Positions 24,524-32,207 of a stretch of 40,583 nucleotides of DNA are shown here, one piece after another (within the stretch, counting starts at the first letter, position 1; every line of letters starts with the position of its first letter). This DNA comes from HGM04593 sp045661225 (GTDB lineage Bacteria > Bacteroidota > Bacteroidia > Bacteroidales > Bacteroidaceae): positions 1 through 40,583 of the forward strand of contig JAZRFF010000005.1 of NCBI GenBank assembly GCA_045661225.1, in the 5' to 3' direction. Made by a program: the position numbers and the translations under genes. The notes below the pieces were generated by a model that was not told the origin of the DNA, did not search any database, and saw only the letters and a program-made list of their open reading frames with translations.

Positions 24524-24554
24524 TTTGCTGTTTAAGATTTTCTTGTTATTTTTG
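24524..24554 (+). promoter_or_regulatory. Predicted promoter for psd-pssA-DUF4834
   Basis: TTTG at 24524-24527, a 19-base spacer and TATTTTTG at 24547-24554, a full match to the Bacteroidetes consensus. The start of transcription would be near 24561, 19 bases before the ATG at 24580, which rules out an upstream start codon at 24382. Confidence 0.85.
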
Positions 24555-24579
24555 TGAAGTTATAAACACATTTGCTTCT

Positions 24580-25278
24580 ATGAAAAAGTTCAGAAGAATC
24601 AGAAAATTAAAGGACTACAGAATACACAGGGAGGGAACTGTTATACTCATAGTCGCGTTTCTCATATTCGCAATAATAAATGTTCCCTTGTGGTATTTTC
24701 TGCCGGAGATGGTAATTCTGAACTCGATAATTACAGCCGTAACGTTGGTTACTTACCTGTTGATGGTCAATTTCTTTCGTAGTCCGAAGAGAATCTTTCC
24801 CGGTGAAATTGAAAATGTTGTGGTAGCACCGGCCGATGGCAGGGTGGTCGTTATTGAAAAGGTTTACGAGCCCGACCATTTTAAAGACGAGAGAATGCAA
24901 ATTTCTATATTTATGAGCCCGATGAACGTGCACGCCAACTGGTATCCTGTTGATGGTGTAATTACCCGTGTCGAGCATCAAAAAGGTAAGTTCCACAAGG
25001 CGTGGCTGCCAAAGGCGAGTACCGAAAATGAGCGCTCGCTCGTGGTCGTAAAGATGGAGGACGGTCGCGAAATACTCGTACGTCAAATAGCAGGAGCTAT
25101 GGCGCGTCGCATTGTGACATACGCAGCTGTGGGCGAAGAGTGCTTTATTGACCAGCATATGGGTTTTATAAAATTCGGTTCACGAGTAGATATTTATCTG
25201 CCGCTTGATGTCGATATAAAGGTCGCGCTTAACCAAAAGACTGTTGGTAACGAGACTGTTATTGCACACCTTAAATAA
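24580..25278 (+). CDS. psd: Phosphatidylserine decarboxylase, short form
   Basis: Converts phosphatidylserine to phosphatidylethanolamine at the inner membrane. The 232-residue length and the FGSRVD motif mark the short, archaetidylserine-like type rather than the long E. coli type with LGST. Self-cleavage before Ser201 should create the pyruvoyl cofactor. Two hydrophobic segments lie at about 20-40 and 44-64. The catalytic domain starts near residue 80, with VVAPADGRV, FMSPMNVHANWYPVDG and VRQIAGAMARRIV. The ATG at 24580 follows a perfect promoter match by 25 bases. pssA, which makes the substrate, begins 7 bases downstream. Confidence 0.96.
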   Translation: MKKFRRIRKLKDYRIHREGTVILIVAFLIFAIINVPLWYFLPEMVILNSIITAVTLVTYLLMVNFFRSPKRIFPGEIENVVVAPADGRVVVIEKVYEPDHFKDERMQISIFMSPMNVHANWYPVDGVITRVEHQKGKFHKAWLPKASTENERSLVVVKMEDGREILVRQIAGAMARRIVTYAAVGEECFIDQHMGFIKFGSRVDIYLPLDVDIKVALNQKTVGNETVIAHLK

Positions 25279-25285
25279 AAGAATT

Positions 25286-25996
25286 ATGTCAATAAAAAAA
25301 CATATCCCCAATACAATAACTTGCTGTAATCTCTTCTCGGGTTGCGTGGCTTGTGTGATGGCGTTTAAAGGCGATTTTAATCTCGCAATGCTTTTTATTG
25401 TAATTGGTGCGGTGTTTGATTTTTTTGACGGAATGGTGGCGCGCCTGCTCAAGGTTTCCTCGCCGCTTGGCGTGCAGATGGACTCATTGGCCGATGATAT
25501 TACATTCGGGCTTGCTCCCGCAACGGTGGTCTTCTCTTATATGCAGAACGTGTTGCTTTATCCGGCCTATTTGAGCGGAGTGGTGGCGGTTCTGCCTTAT
25601 TTGTCGTTCCTGATAGCTGTATTTTCGGGTTATCGTCTGGCAAAATTTAATGTTGACACCCGTCAGACTACAACTTTTATAGGCTTGCCGACTCCTGCAA
25701 ATGCTCTTTTTTGGTCGTCGCTTATTACCGGTGGCGGTGCGTGGCTGAATGAGCTGAAGGCCGGTTGGCTGTTGCTTGTTGTTCTTATACTGGTATTCTC
25801 GTATTTTCTTGTTTCGGAGATACCGATGTTCTCCCTCAAGTTCAAAAATCTCAGTTGGAAGAGCAATCGCATAAGATATATCTTTATATTGTGCTCGTTG
25901 CCGATGTTCCTTCTCGGCTACCTTGCGCCTGTTGCAATTATCTCGTGGTACTTGCTTCTCTCTATAATTCTATACCTAAGAGGAGCTGCGGTCTGA
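25286..25996 (+). CDS. pssA: CDP-diacylglycerol--serine O-phosphatidyltransferase
   Basis: Integral membrane enzyme that makes phosphatidylserine from CDP-diacylglycerol and serine, feeding the decarboxylase encoded just upstream. The 236-residue protein has the complete CDP-alcohol phosphatidyltransferase motif DG-x2-AR-x8-G-x3-D-x3-D (from DGMVAR to MDSLADD), preceded by HIPNTITCCNLFSGC. Several further hydrophobic helices extend to the C-terminus. The start at 25286 lies 7 bases past the psd stop; an upstream start at 25244 would overlap psd and is less likely. The pair gives a complete two-step route to phosphatidylethanolamine. Confidence 0.96.
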   Translation: MSIKKHIPNTITCCNLFSGCVACVMAFKGDFNLAMLFIVIGAVFDFFDGMVARLLKVSSPLGVQMDSLADDITFGLAPATVVFSYMQNVLLYPAYLSGVVAVLPYLSFLIAVFSGYRLAKFNVDTRQTTTFIGLPTPANALFWSSLITGGGAWLNELKAGWLLLVVLILVFSYFLVSEIPMFSLKFKNLSWKSNRIRYIFILCSLPMFLLGYLAPVAIISWYLLLSIILYLRGAAV

Positions 25997-26079
25997 TTCT
26001 TGATTCTCATCGTGTGGTTGAAACATTATATTCGGCAGAGTTGTTCTGCTGATAGAGTATCTTATTAAAAAATATTGCA

Positions 26080-26373
26080 ATGTTTGTATATGTATTTCTG
26101 ATAATAATACTATTCCTTTTCTTGATAATCTATATTCCGGCACTGCTTATATCGTTTGTAATGAAAGTGCTTACGTTCTTTGGAATAGGACGTGGAAAAG
26201 ACGCATCGGAGCAGAGAACATCGTGGCGTACTACGCAAGATGCCGATGCCCGTTGGGGACAAAGTGGTGCTCAGTGGAAAGAGGAGAATGCTCAAAGAAG
26301 CAAGAAAAAGAATAAAATTGTCTTTGAAAAAGACGAAGGGGAGTACGTCGATTTTGAGGAGATTAAAGATTGA
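26080..26373 (+). CDS. DUF4834-family small membrane protein
   Basis: A 97-residue protein with one long hydrophobic N-terminal segment (about 2-33, rich in Ile, Leu and Phe). A polar tail with many Gln, Lys and Glu residues ends in KIVFEKDEGEYVDFEEIKD. Its length, layout and place directly after pssA match DUF4834 proteins of Bacteroidales. The function is unknown. It likely shares the psd-pssA transcript: the 83-base gap holds no terminator. The tail would sit in the cytoplasm if the helix is inserted N-out. Confidence 0.75.
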   Translation: MFVYVFLIIILFLFLIIYIPALLISFVMKVLTFFGIGRGKDASEQRTSWRTTQDADARWGQSGAQWKEENAQRSKKKNKIVFEKDEGEYVDFEEIKD

Positions 26374-26466
26374 CTCCGGCCTTGTACGGTATTGTTGCAC
26401 ACGCCTTTAGACGGCTTTTGTCTGTGCTGATGCGTTGCGGCAATTCTGTTTTCTGTTGAATTTGTC

Positions 26467-26898
26467 TTATCTTTTGCTGCTGAAGAACTGTTTCATCAGG
26501 GCTGTCGATTCTTCGGCGCATATTCCGCTTACAACCTCTGTCTTCGGGTGTAGAACGTCTGGCGCGAATCGCTTGTAGCCGCGCTTTTCATCGGCTGCAC
26601 CATAGACCAGTCGGCCTAACTGTGACCAACCGATGGCGCCTGCGCACATAGGACAGGGTTCGACAGTCACATACAACGTACAGTCGTTGAGGTATTTGCC
26701 GCCTATGTTTGTGGCCGCGGCTGTTATTGCCTGCATTTCGGCGTGTGCGGTAACGTCGTTGAGGGTCTCGGTAAGGTTGTGTGCACGTGCAATAATACGT
26801 CCCTTGCATACAACAACAGCACCAATGGGCACCTCGTCAAGCGCGAAGGCTTTCTGCGCTTCGGCAAGGGCAAGTTTCATATAGTCGGTATCGGTCAT
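26467..26898 (-). CDS. tadA: tRNA-specific adenosine deaminase
   Basis: Deaminates adenosine 34 to inosine in the tRNA-Arg(ACG) wobble position. The 143-residue product carries the zinc-dependent cytidine/adenosine deaminase signature: HAE (52-54, Glu54 the proton shuttle) and PCPMC (81-85, Cys82 and Cys85 as zinc ligands), followed by VYGAADEKRG. Length and motif spacing fit TadA rather than guanine deaminase or cytidine deaminase. It begins 5 bases after the small ribbon-helix-helix-like gene, and the two are probably cotranscribed. Confidence 0.93.
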   Translation of the reverse strand: MTDTDYMKLALAEAQKAFALDEVPIGAVVVCKGRIIARAHNLTETLNDVTAHAEMQAITAAATNIGGKYLNDCTLYVTVEPCPMCAGAIGWSQLGRLVYGAADEKRGYKRFAPDVLHPKTEVVSGICAEESTALMKQFFSSKR

Positions 26899-26903
26899 AT
26901 AAA

Positions 26904-27143
26904 TCAGCGGCGCATATCGTGTTCGCCGAAAAGAGTGGGATAATCTTCGTCAAGGTTCTTGTAAATGAACGACAGTAACGTCTCGCGCATCCAGTTGCTC
27001 TTGTTGGTGATACGGTATTTTTTCAGATATTCATCAATGATTCTCATCTCCTCCTCACTGACGAGACACACCACACGGGAGTGACGCACAGGTTGTGTGC
27101 GCGCAGTGGTAGCCTTGGGCTTGCTTGCTTTTTTAGCGCTCAT
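26904..27143 (-). CDS. Small ribbon-helix-helix-like protein, function unknown
   Basis: A 79-residue basic protein. The N-terminal 20 residues are rich in Lys, Ala and Thr. Then comes RVVCLVSEEEMRIIDEYLKKY (strand followed by helix) and ITNKSNWMRETLLSFIYKNL (second helix), the layout of ribbon-helix-helix DNA-binding proteins. This fold assignment is by eye. Its gene is divergent from yraN, and a perfect 9-bp inverted repeat lies between the two promoters, so self-regulation is possible. tadA follows after 5 bases. Confidence 0.65.
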   Translation of the reverse strand: MSAKKASKPKATTARTQPVRHSRVVCLVSEEEMRIIDEYLKKYRITNKSNWMRETLLSFIYKNLDEDYPTLFGEHDMRR

Positions 27144-27180
27144 AGGGGTTTGTCTGTTTCTGGAATCGATTATAATGCTG

Positions 27181-27211
27181 CAAAAATAGTCTTAATTGCA
27201 ACGAAAAGCAA
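27181..27211 (-). promoter_or_regulatory. Predicted promoter for the RHH-like gene and tadA
   Basis: On the minus strand TTG (27211-27209), a 20-base spacer and TATTTTTG (27188-27181) match the consensus. The start of transcription would lie about 30 bases before the ATG at 27143. Confidence 0.75.
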
Positions 27212-27229
27212 GTTTTTCATTTGCTTTTC
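27203..27229. promoter_or_regulatory. Inverted repeat spanning two divergent -33 boxes
   Basis: GAAAAGCAA (27203-27211) and TTGCTTTTC (27221-27229) form a perfect 9-bp inverted repeat around a 9-base spacer. Each arm contains the -33 TTG of one of the two divergent promoters. A dimeric protein bound here could control both directions. Confidence 0.55.
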
Positions 27230-27251
27230 CTCTATTCTTGTGCTATCTTCG
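27220..27251 (+). promoter_or_regulatory. Predicted promoter for yraN-mmcQ-birA
   Basis: TTTG at 27220-27223, a 20-base spacer and TATCTTCG at 27244-27251, one base from consensus. The start would be near 27258, about 20 bases before the ATG at 27279. Confidence 0.7.
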
Positions 27252-27278
27252 TTCGGTAATCGATAAAAGACGTAGAAT

Positions 27279-27641
27279 ATGGCCGAACACAATCTGCTGG
27301 GCAATAAGGGCGAAATGCTTGCTTCGCGCTACCTGTTGGATAAGGGGTATGCCGTGTTGCACTATAATTGGCGCTCGGGACACAAGGAAATTGACCTCAT
27401 AGCGCAGGAACGCGATACGCTTGTCTTTGTCGAGGTCAAGAGCCGCACGAGCGAACTTTATGGCAACGCTGCCGATGCTGTTACTCCCGAGAAAATAGAG
27501 AGGCTTATTACTGCCGCCGAGGCTTATATATTAAAGTACAATGTCGACCTTAAGTTCCGCTTCGACGTAATAACGGTTGTGGGCAATTGCGACCCATACA
27601 GAATAGAACATATTGTTGATGCTTTTTCGCCATCTTGGTAA
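27279..27641 (+). CDS. yraN: YraN family (UPF0102) endonuclease-like protein
   Basis: A 120-residue protein of the UPF0102 family. These adopt a Holliday-junction-resolvase/restriction-endonuclease-like fold, and their cellular role is unsettled. The motifs are clear: GNKGEMLASRYLLDKGYAVL, then NWRSGHKEIDLIAQ and LVFVEVKSRTS, which hold the Glu/Asp/Glu-x-Lys pattern expected of a metal-dependent nuclease site, and KIERLITAAEAYI. It leads a three-gene transcript with the YjbR-like and birA genes. Confidence 0.92.
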   Translation: MAEHNLLGNKGEMLASRYLLDKGYAVLHYNWRSGHKEIDLIAQERDTLVFVEVKSRTSELYGNAADAVTPEKIERLITAAEAYILKYNVDLKFRFDVITVVGNCDPYRIEHIVDAFSPSW

Positions 27642-27650
27642 ATTTATATT

Positions 27651-27998
27651 ATGAATATTGAAGATGCCCGTCTCTACTGTTTGGGTAAATTGAATGCCAC
27701 CGAGGACTTTCCATTCGATGAGACAACGCTTGTTTTTAGAGTCGAGAATAAAATTTTTGCCCTTCTTGACCTTGAAAATACAAAATGGTTCTGTTTGAAG
27801 TGCGATGCGGACTATGCTGTTGAGTTACGTGACGAATATCCGCAGATAACACCTGCGTGGCATATGAACAAACGATACTGGAACCAGCTTGACATTATGT
27901 TGCTCGACGATGCTCTTGTATGTTCCCTTATAGACCACTCCTATGATGAGGTGCTGAAAAAACTACCAAAGAAAATTCGTGTAAAATATGGCAAATGA
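27651..27998 (+). CDS. MmcQ/YjbR family protein
   Basis: A 115-residue protein of the MmcQ/YjbR family, which has a CyaY-like fold and is sometimes annotated as DNA-binding; its role is unproven. Recognised by the start IEDARLYCLGKLNATEDFPFDETTLVFRVENKIFALL, the KWFCLKCDADYAVELRDEYP segment and HMNKRYWNQLDI. It starts 9 bases after yraN and its last 11 bases overlap the birA start, which points to translational coupling. Confidence 0.85.
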   Translation: MNIEDARLYCLGKLNATEDFPFDETTLVFRVENKIFALLDLENTKWFCLKCDADYAVELRDEYPQITPAWHMNKRYWNQLDIMLLDDALVCSLIDHSYDEVLKKLPKKIRVKYGK

Positions 27999-28740
27999 CC
28001 TTTTTTTGAAGCGTCTCGATACTGTCGATTCTACCAATCGTTATGTACGCGATGAGGCCGGAACCTTATGGCGCGAGGCGTGTGGACGCAGTATGGTTGC
28101 TGTGACTGCGCTCCATCAAACAGCCGGACGCGGACAACGTGGTAATGTGTGGGCATCGGAGCCGGGGGGGAATCTGTTGCTTAGCATTCTTGTGCGTCCC
28201 GGCGCTTCGCTCGAGGTGGCGCATCAGTTTCGTCTTTCGCAAGCCGTGGCGGTGGCTCTGCAGGCGGCAATGAAGTGCTACGGCATTGACGCAAGCCTCA
28301 AATGGCCTAATGATATATATGTCGGCAACCGCAAATTAGCGGGAATTCTTGTTGAGCTGGACTATTCGGGCTCTTTTGTCGAGCAGGCTATAATAGGCAT
28401 TGGGCTAAACGTTAACCAAACGGAATTTCCTTCGATGGACAGGGTTCCTGTATCTATGAAAATGCTTGCAGGCAGGGAGTTCACGATTGATGAGGTGTTG
28501 GATACTGTTCTTGACCTTTTTGTGCATTATTATAACGAAATGCTCATTTGTCCGGAACGTGTCGCGTCCGAATATTGCGGTATGCTGCTGGGGTGGGGCG
28601 AGGAGCGTCTTTTTAACGATTCTTGCGGAATATTCAAGGCTGTGGTTGAAGGGGTTGAACCCGGCGGGCATCTGCTTTTGCGTCGCGATAATGGGCTTTT
28701 GGCCCGTTATGCATTCAAAGAGGTTGAAATGCAACTGTGA
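27988..28740 (+). CDS. birA: Biotin--[acetyl-CoA-carboxylase] ligase
   Basis: Attaches biotin to the carrier protein of acetyl-CoA carboxylase and related enzymes through a biotinyl-AMP intermediate. The 250-residue form has only the catalytic and C-terminal domains; the N-terminal DNA-binding domain of E. coli BirA is absent, so it is not a repressor. The key motifs are TAGRGQRGNVW (45-55), the glycine-rich adenylate loop, and LKWPNDIYVGNRKLAGILVE (104-123) with the catalytic Lys116. The start overlaps the preceding gene's end by 11 bases. Confidence 0.93.
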   Translation: MANDLFLKRLDTVDSTNRYVRDEAGTLWREACGRSMVAVTALHQTAGRGQRGNVWASEPGGNLLLSILVRPGASLEVAHQFRLSQAVAVALQAAMKCYGIDASLKWPNDIYVGNRKLAGILVELDYSGSFVEQAIIGIGLNVNQTEFPSMDRVPVSMKMLAGREFTIDEVLDTVLDLFVHYYNEMLICPERVASEYCGMLLGWGEERLFNDSCGIFKAVVEGVEPGGHLLLRRDNGLLARYAFKEVEMQL

Positions 28741-28807
28741 CTGTTTATTATCGGGTTGCAATTATTGTTTGTTTGTCGGGGTTGTTTGTCTTTTTGCAAA
28801 AATACAA

Positions 28808-29044
28808 TCACTCTCCTTGCTTCTTGCTGTTTCTTTTAATATCTTCCTCTCTTTCGCGGCGCAGTTTGGCTCGTTTGCGCAACAGTACCCACAGTAGGGC
28901 GAGTATTGCAACAGACATTCCAATGGTAATCCACTTTTCGGTACTGCTCATCTCGGTGTTCTTTGGAAAGAGAATAATATACATCGTCGCGGTGTATATG
29001 GCGAGTAATGCTATAGTGACGTTGGGGTTTTTGAAAAATCTCAT
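28808..29044 (-). CDS. Small two-helix membrane protein, function unknown
   Basis: A 78-residue protein with two hydrophobic segments (about 9-27 and 37-55), joined by a short polar turn, and a highly charged C-terminal tail (LLRKRAKLRREREEDIKRNSKKQGE) that should face the cytoplasm. I do not recognise a family. It is divergent from pyrH and stands alone, converging on birA. A TAACTTTG -7 box lies 39 bases upstream of its start. Confidence 0.7.
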   Translation of the reverse strand: MRFFKNPNVTIALLAIYTATMYIILFPKNTEMSSTEKWITIGMSVAILALLWVLLRKRAKLRREREEDIKRNSKKQGE

Positions 29045-29083
29045 AATAAAATTTGTTTAGTTGTTGTCTGCTTTACAACGACA

Positions 29084-29091
29084 CAAAGTTA
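29084..29091 (-). promoter_or_regulatory. Predicted -7 box for the small membrane protein gene
   Basis: TAACTTTG on the minus strand is a full match to TAnnTTTG. At the 19-base spacing there is CTG rather than TTG. Confidence 0.5.
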
Positions 29092-29195
29092 AGCAAAAAA
29101 ACATTAAGTGCAGTTTTCTTTAACCTTTTACGCTCTTTTATAGTATAATTTAAGAAATTGTCCTATTTTTACACAAGAAACAAAACTTATTATAT

Positions 29196-29906
29196 ATGGC
29201 AAAGTTTAAACGCATTCTTTTGAAACTCAGTGGCGAGAGCCTTATGGGTGAGCAGGGTTATGGTATTGATGTTAAAAGACTCAATGAGTATGCCTCACAG
29301 ATTAAAGAGGTTGCAGAAATGGGTGTTCAAATAGGTATTGTTATTGGTGGCGGTAATATCTTCAGGGGACTTACCGGAGCAGGCAAGGGTTTTGACCGTG
29401 TGAAGGGTGACCAGATGGGTATGATGGCTACGGTAATAAACAGCCTTGCTTTAAGTTCGGCGCTTGGAGCTGCGGGTGTGCCTAATAAGGTGCTGACAGC
29501 TATACGTATGGAGCCTGTGGGCGAATTTTATACAAAGTGGAAAGCTATTGAGGCAATGGAGCAGGGTATGGTAGTCATTATGGCTGCGGGAACGGGCTCA
29601 CCTTACTTTACGACCGATACAGGTTCTTCGTTGCGAGGTATTGAGATTGAGGCTGATGTTATGTTGAAAGGTACACGTGTTGACGGTATCTACACTGCCG
29701 ACCCTGAGAAAGACCCTACAGCAACAAAGTTCGACGATATTACATACGACGAGGTTATTGCGCGTGGCTTGAAGGTTATGGATATTACGGCTACGGCAAT
29801 GTGCAAGCAGAATAACCTCCCAATCTATGTGTTCAATATGGACGTAGTCGGAAACTTGCGCAAGGTAATGGACGGCGAGGAAATTGGAACATTTGTGCAC
29901 CCTTAA
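29196..29906 (+). CDS. pyrH: Uridylate kinase (UMP kinase)
   Basis: Phosphorylates UMP to UDP in pyrimidine synthesis; a cytoplasmic hexamer of the amino-acid-kinase fold. The 236-residue length is standard. Visible motifs are KRILLKLSGESLMG at the start, GIVIGGGNIFRG, the DRVKGDQMGMMATVINSLAL helix, and GTGSPYFTTDTGSSLRGIEI, with DGIYTADPEKDPTA and YDEVIARGLKVMDITA toward the C-terminus. It is monocistronic here, closed by a strong palindromic terminator. In many bacteria pyrH sits with frr or tsf, which are not in this window. Confidence 0.97.
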   Translation: MAKFKRILLKLSGESLMGEQGYGIDVKRLNEYASQIKEVAEMGVQIGIVIGGGNIFRGLTGAGKGFDRVKGDQMGMMATVINSLALSSALGAAGVPNKVLTAIRMEPVGEFYTKWKAIEAMEQGMVVIMAAGTGSPYFTTDTGSSLRGIEIEADVMLKGTRVDGIYTADPEKDPTATKFDDITYDEVIARGLKVMDITATAMCKQNNLPIYVFNMDVVGNLRKVMDGEEIGTFVHP

Positions 29907-29925
29907 TGGTGCAGACATAAAGTTT

Positions 29926-29973
29926 TACATAAAAAAAATCAAGGTCACGAGTGACCTTGATTTTTTTTATGTA
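29926..29973. terminator. 48-bp palindromic terminator between pyrH and the Cthe_2159-type gene
   Basis: Two 23-base arms (core ATCAAGGTCAC and its complement) are separated by 2 bases, and the outer arms are A and T runs. It can end pyrH on the plus strand and the five-gene operon on the minus strand. Confidence 0.92.
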
Positions 29974-30053
29974 ACCTTTGGGGCTTTTTTTGTTTGTAAC
30001 GAGAATGCTCTTTACTTTGCCCGGTTGACATTGGCGCTCGGGTGAATATGTTG

Positions 30054-31739
30054 TTATTCAATACCTTTTGTGAGCAACCAACCGCCGGTCTGCGTTACTG
30101 CGCCTTCCATTGCTTCGTCGTCGCTGCTGTATGCATTTACAACGCCATCGCTTATTGTAAAGTTTGCGACAGAGATAGCCTTGTCATAGGCACTCGCAAC
30201 GACTTTACCGCCACTAACGGTTAAATTGTAAGCTGTTATAGCGCGACTCTTCTTAACGTCGGCGTTGTCGGTGTTGTTGTCGGCCGGAGTAAGCATCGTA
30301 ACATCTCCGCCCGATATTTCTACGTCGCTGTTGCAGTTGATTCCCTTTGCACCCTTGCCGTTGCACTCAATGGCTATAGTGCCGCCATTGACGGTGCAGA
30401 TATTCTCGCATTTTATTCCGCCGGCCGAGGTTAAGTCACCGCTCTCTTCGTCTGTGGCAAGCGAGCCATTGCTGATGCCGGTGAGTTTGCCGCTGTCGAA
30501 TGTAAATGCGCCGTCGCAGTTGATGATTTTGGAACCATTCCCCTCGACTGTAGCTTGGATTATTCCGCCGGTCTGTGTGTAGTTGCGTGTTGTCTGTATA
30601 GCCGAACTTTTTTCGCCGGTTGTCACGATTTTTATAAATCCTCCTCTTATATATGCGTCGGGAATGACAGCCGGATCGGGCTGGGCTTCGTCGTAAACAA
30701 CTTTAATGCCCTCACCTCCCGATGTTATATCAATAGTTCCTGCGTCAATGGTCAGCGTGCCTTCGGTACACTCAACGCCGTTGCTTGCAGCGTTTATCTT
30801 TATTGCCGGCGAGAATTTCTCGGTACGACTGATGATGAATTTCTCTTTTGTGCGGAATCCGTCTTTTGCTGCTTGCAGAATGTTTATGTTACCGCTGCGT
30901 ATTCTAATGTAGTCGTCGCTGGCAATAGCGTGTCCGCCGAGACTTGTAACGTTAAGCGTTCCGTTACCGTCGAATATCAACTGACCTTCACTGAAAAGAG
31001 TGCCTTTCTGGTCTTCCTCGCTGCCGTCGCTACCTTTCACCGGGGCGTTGTATGTGGTTCCATCGCAAAGGTTGTTTACCGTGTTGTTGACAATGGTAAA
31101 ATAGACCCTCTTGCCGCTTTGTATGTTTATTGCAGGACCGTTGGGGTTTGTGAGACTTACGTTTTGCGCCATAATACGAAACTTCTTTGTGCTGTAAATC
31201 TTTAAAGAACCGTTGCTGCACGTTCCTGTAATTTTATAGGCAGTGTTTGAACGTGCCGAATTTATAATTATGTGCCCTCCATCTATCTGGGCTGTAATAT
31301 CCTTGGGCAAAGAGTTCGTTTTTACGCCTGTTTCACTGAATGTGATTGTTATCACGCGTTCTGCTTGAAAATTCTCTTGGAATTCTTCGTATTCCGAATC
31401 GGTCTCTTTTGTGGGTATTGTCTCGGTAATCTCGTTGTAGGCTTCCTTGTCGCTTTCGTCGAACTCAATTACCGGTGCCTCGTCGTGAGATAGCTCTGTG
31501 TCATTGGCTGCTGTGCGTGCTATATTGTTAACCTTGCCTGCCTGAAATTGGCTCGCAATTACGGCATTTTCGCTTACGGTGGTTACGCGTATGAGTTGCT
31601 GTGTTTCGTCGAATGTAACTTCGGTCTCATTGTCGGCAACGAACTTGTAGTGTGTGCCGTTGCTGTTGTTTATGTAGAGTGTCTGCGCCTGAATTGTCAC
31701 TGTGACAAGCAGGCTCGCTATTAAAAGTATCCTTCTCAT
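30054..31739 (-). CDS. Secreted Cthe_2159-type carbohydrate-binding beta-helix protein
   Basis: A 561-residue exported protein (signal peptide about 1-19, MRRILLIASLLVTVTIQAQ). After an N-terminal region with FDETQQLIRVTT and an acidic stretch, residues about 140-555 are a repetitive beta-helix. Its turns contain Gly, Asn and Asp runs such as GGHAIASDDYIRIRSGNINI, GTIDITSGGEGIKV, GGTIAIECNGKGAKGINC and SGGKVVASAYDKAIS. This pattern fits the Cthe_2159 family of calcium-dependent acidic-polysaccharide-binding proteins. It is the last gene of the operon and overlaps the preceding stop by four bases. Substrate and surface location are unknown. Adhesin-like pectate-lyase folds are an alternative, but no lyase catalytic motif is seen. 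Confidence 0.75.
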   Translation of the reverse strand: MRRILLIASLLVTVTIQAQTLYINNSNGTHYKFVADNETEVTFDETQQLIRVTTVSENAVIASQFQAGKVNNIARTAANDTELSHDEAPVIEFDESDKEAYNEITETIPTKETDSEYEEFQENFQAERVITITFSETGVKTNSLPKDITAQIDGGHIIINSARSNTAYKITGTCSNGSLKIYSTKKFRIMAQNVSLTNPNGPAINIQSGKRVYFTIVNNTVNNLCDGTTYNAPVKGSDGSEEDQKGTLFSEGQLIFDGNGTLNVTSLGGHAIASDDYIRIRSGNINILQAAKDGFRTKEKFIISRTEKFSPAIKINAASNGVECTEGTLTIDAGTIDITSGGEGIKVVYDEAQPDPAVIPDAYIRGGFIKIVTTGEKSSAIQTTRNYTQTGGIIQATVEGNGSKIINCDGAFTFDSGKLTGISNGSLATDEESGDLTSAGGIKCENICTVNGGTIAIECNGKGAKGINCNSDVEISGGDVTMLTPADNNTDNADVKKSRAITAYNLTVSGGKVVASAYDKAISVANFTISDGVVNAYSSDDEAMEGAVTQTGGWLLTKGIE

Positions 31740-32197
31740 CGTCTTACAATTTTAGCGGTTCTTTCATCGGTTTTAATAATGTACACGCCTTGTGGAAGGT
31801 TGGTTATGCTTATGGCCTCTCTCTCGCGTTGCAGGCGCACATCAAGAACGGGTACGCCCACAATGTTGTATATGCTTACCTTGCAACCGGCGGGCGCGTT
31901 TACGGCAATTGCATCGTGTGTGATGTACGATACAAGCTCTTTACACCCCGGCTGCACCTCATCGATAGAGGTGGGGGTAGTGAAATATATACGGTTAATT
32001 TCGCTCATTGAGGCGCTGCTTGTACTGCCGTCCGCCTGCTCGATATTGACTATTGTGCCGGCGAATGTTATTTGCTTGAAGTTGTCAAGGTCTATTACCT
32101 CAATATTGTCGTTCCCCTTGTCGATGAGCATTTGTTGCGCTGTAGTGGGCAGGGCAAAAAACGCTGTAAGGAGTATGGCGGTGAATATTTGTTTCAT
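31736..32197 (-). CDS. Small secreted protein with sorting-like C-terminal tail
   Basis: A 153-residue exported protein of unknown function (signal peptide about 1-20, MKQIFTAILLTAFFALPTTA). The middle (IEVIDLDNFKQITFAGTIVNI and the SEINRIYF segment) resembles the short beta-rich region found before C-terminal tails in many Bacteroidales secreted proteins. The end, VSIYNIVGVPVLDV...ISITNLPQGVYIIKT, resembles a type IX secretion (Por) sorting domain. Whether this organism has that system cannot be judged from this window. It starts 10 bases after the DUF2490 gene and overlaps the next gene by four bases. Confidence 0.75.
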   Translation of the reverse strand: MKQIFTAILLTAFFALPTTAQQMLIDKGNDNIEVIDLDNFKQITFAGTIVNIEQADGSTSSASMSEINRIYFTTPTSIDEVQPGCKELVSYITHDAIAVNAPAGCKVSIYNIVGVPVLDVRLQREREAISITNLPQGVYIIKTDERTAKIVRR

Positions 32198-32207
32198 AGT
32201 CGGTCAA

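Noticed and set aside
26904..27143. Toxin-antitoxin pair with tadA
   Set aside because: The small protein resembles an antitoxin fold, but its partner tadA is a clear tRNA deaminase and no toxin gene adjoins it.
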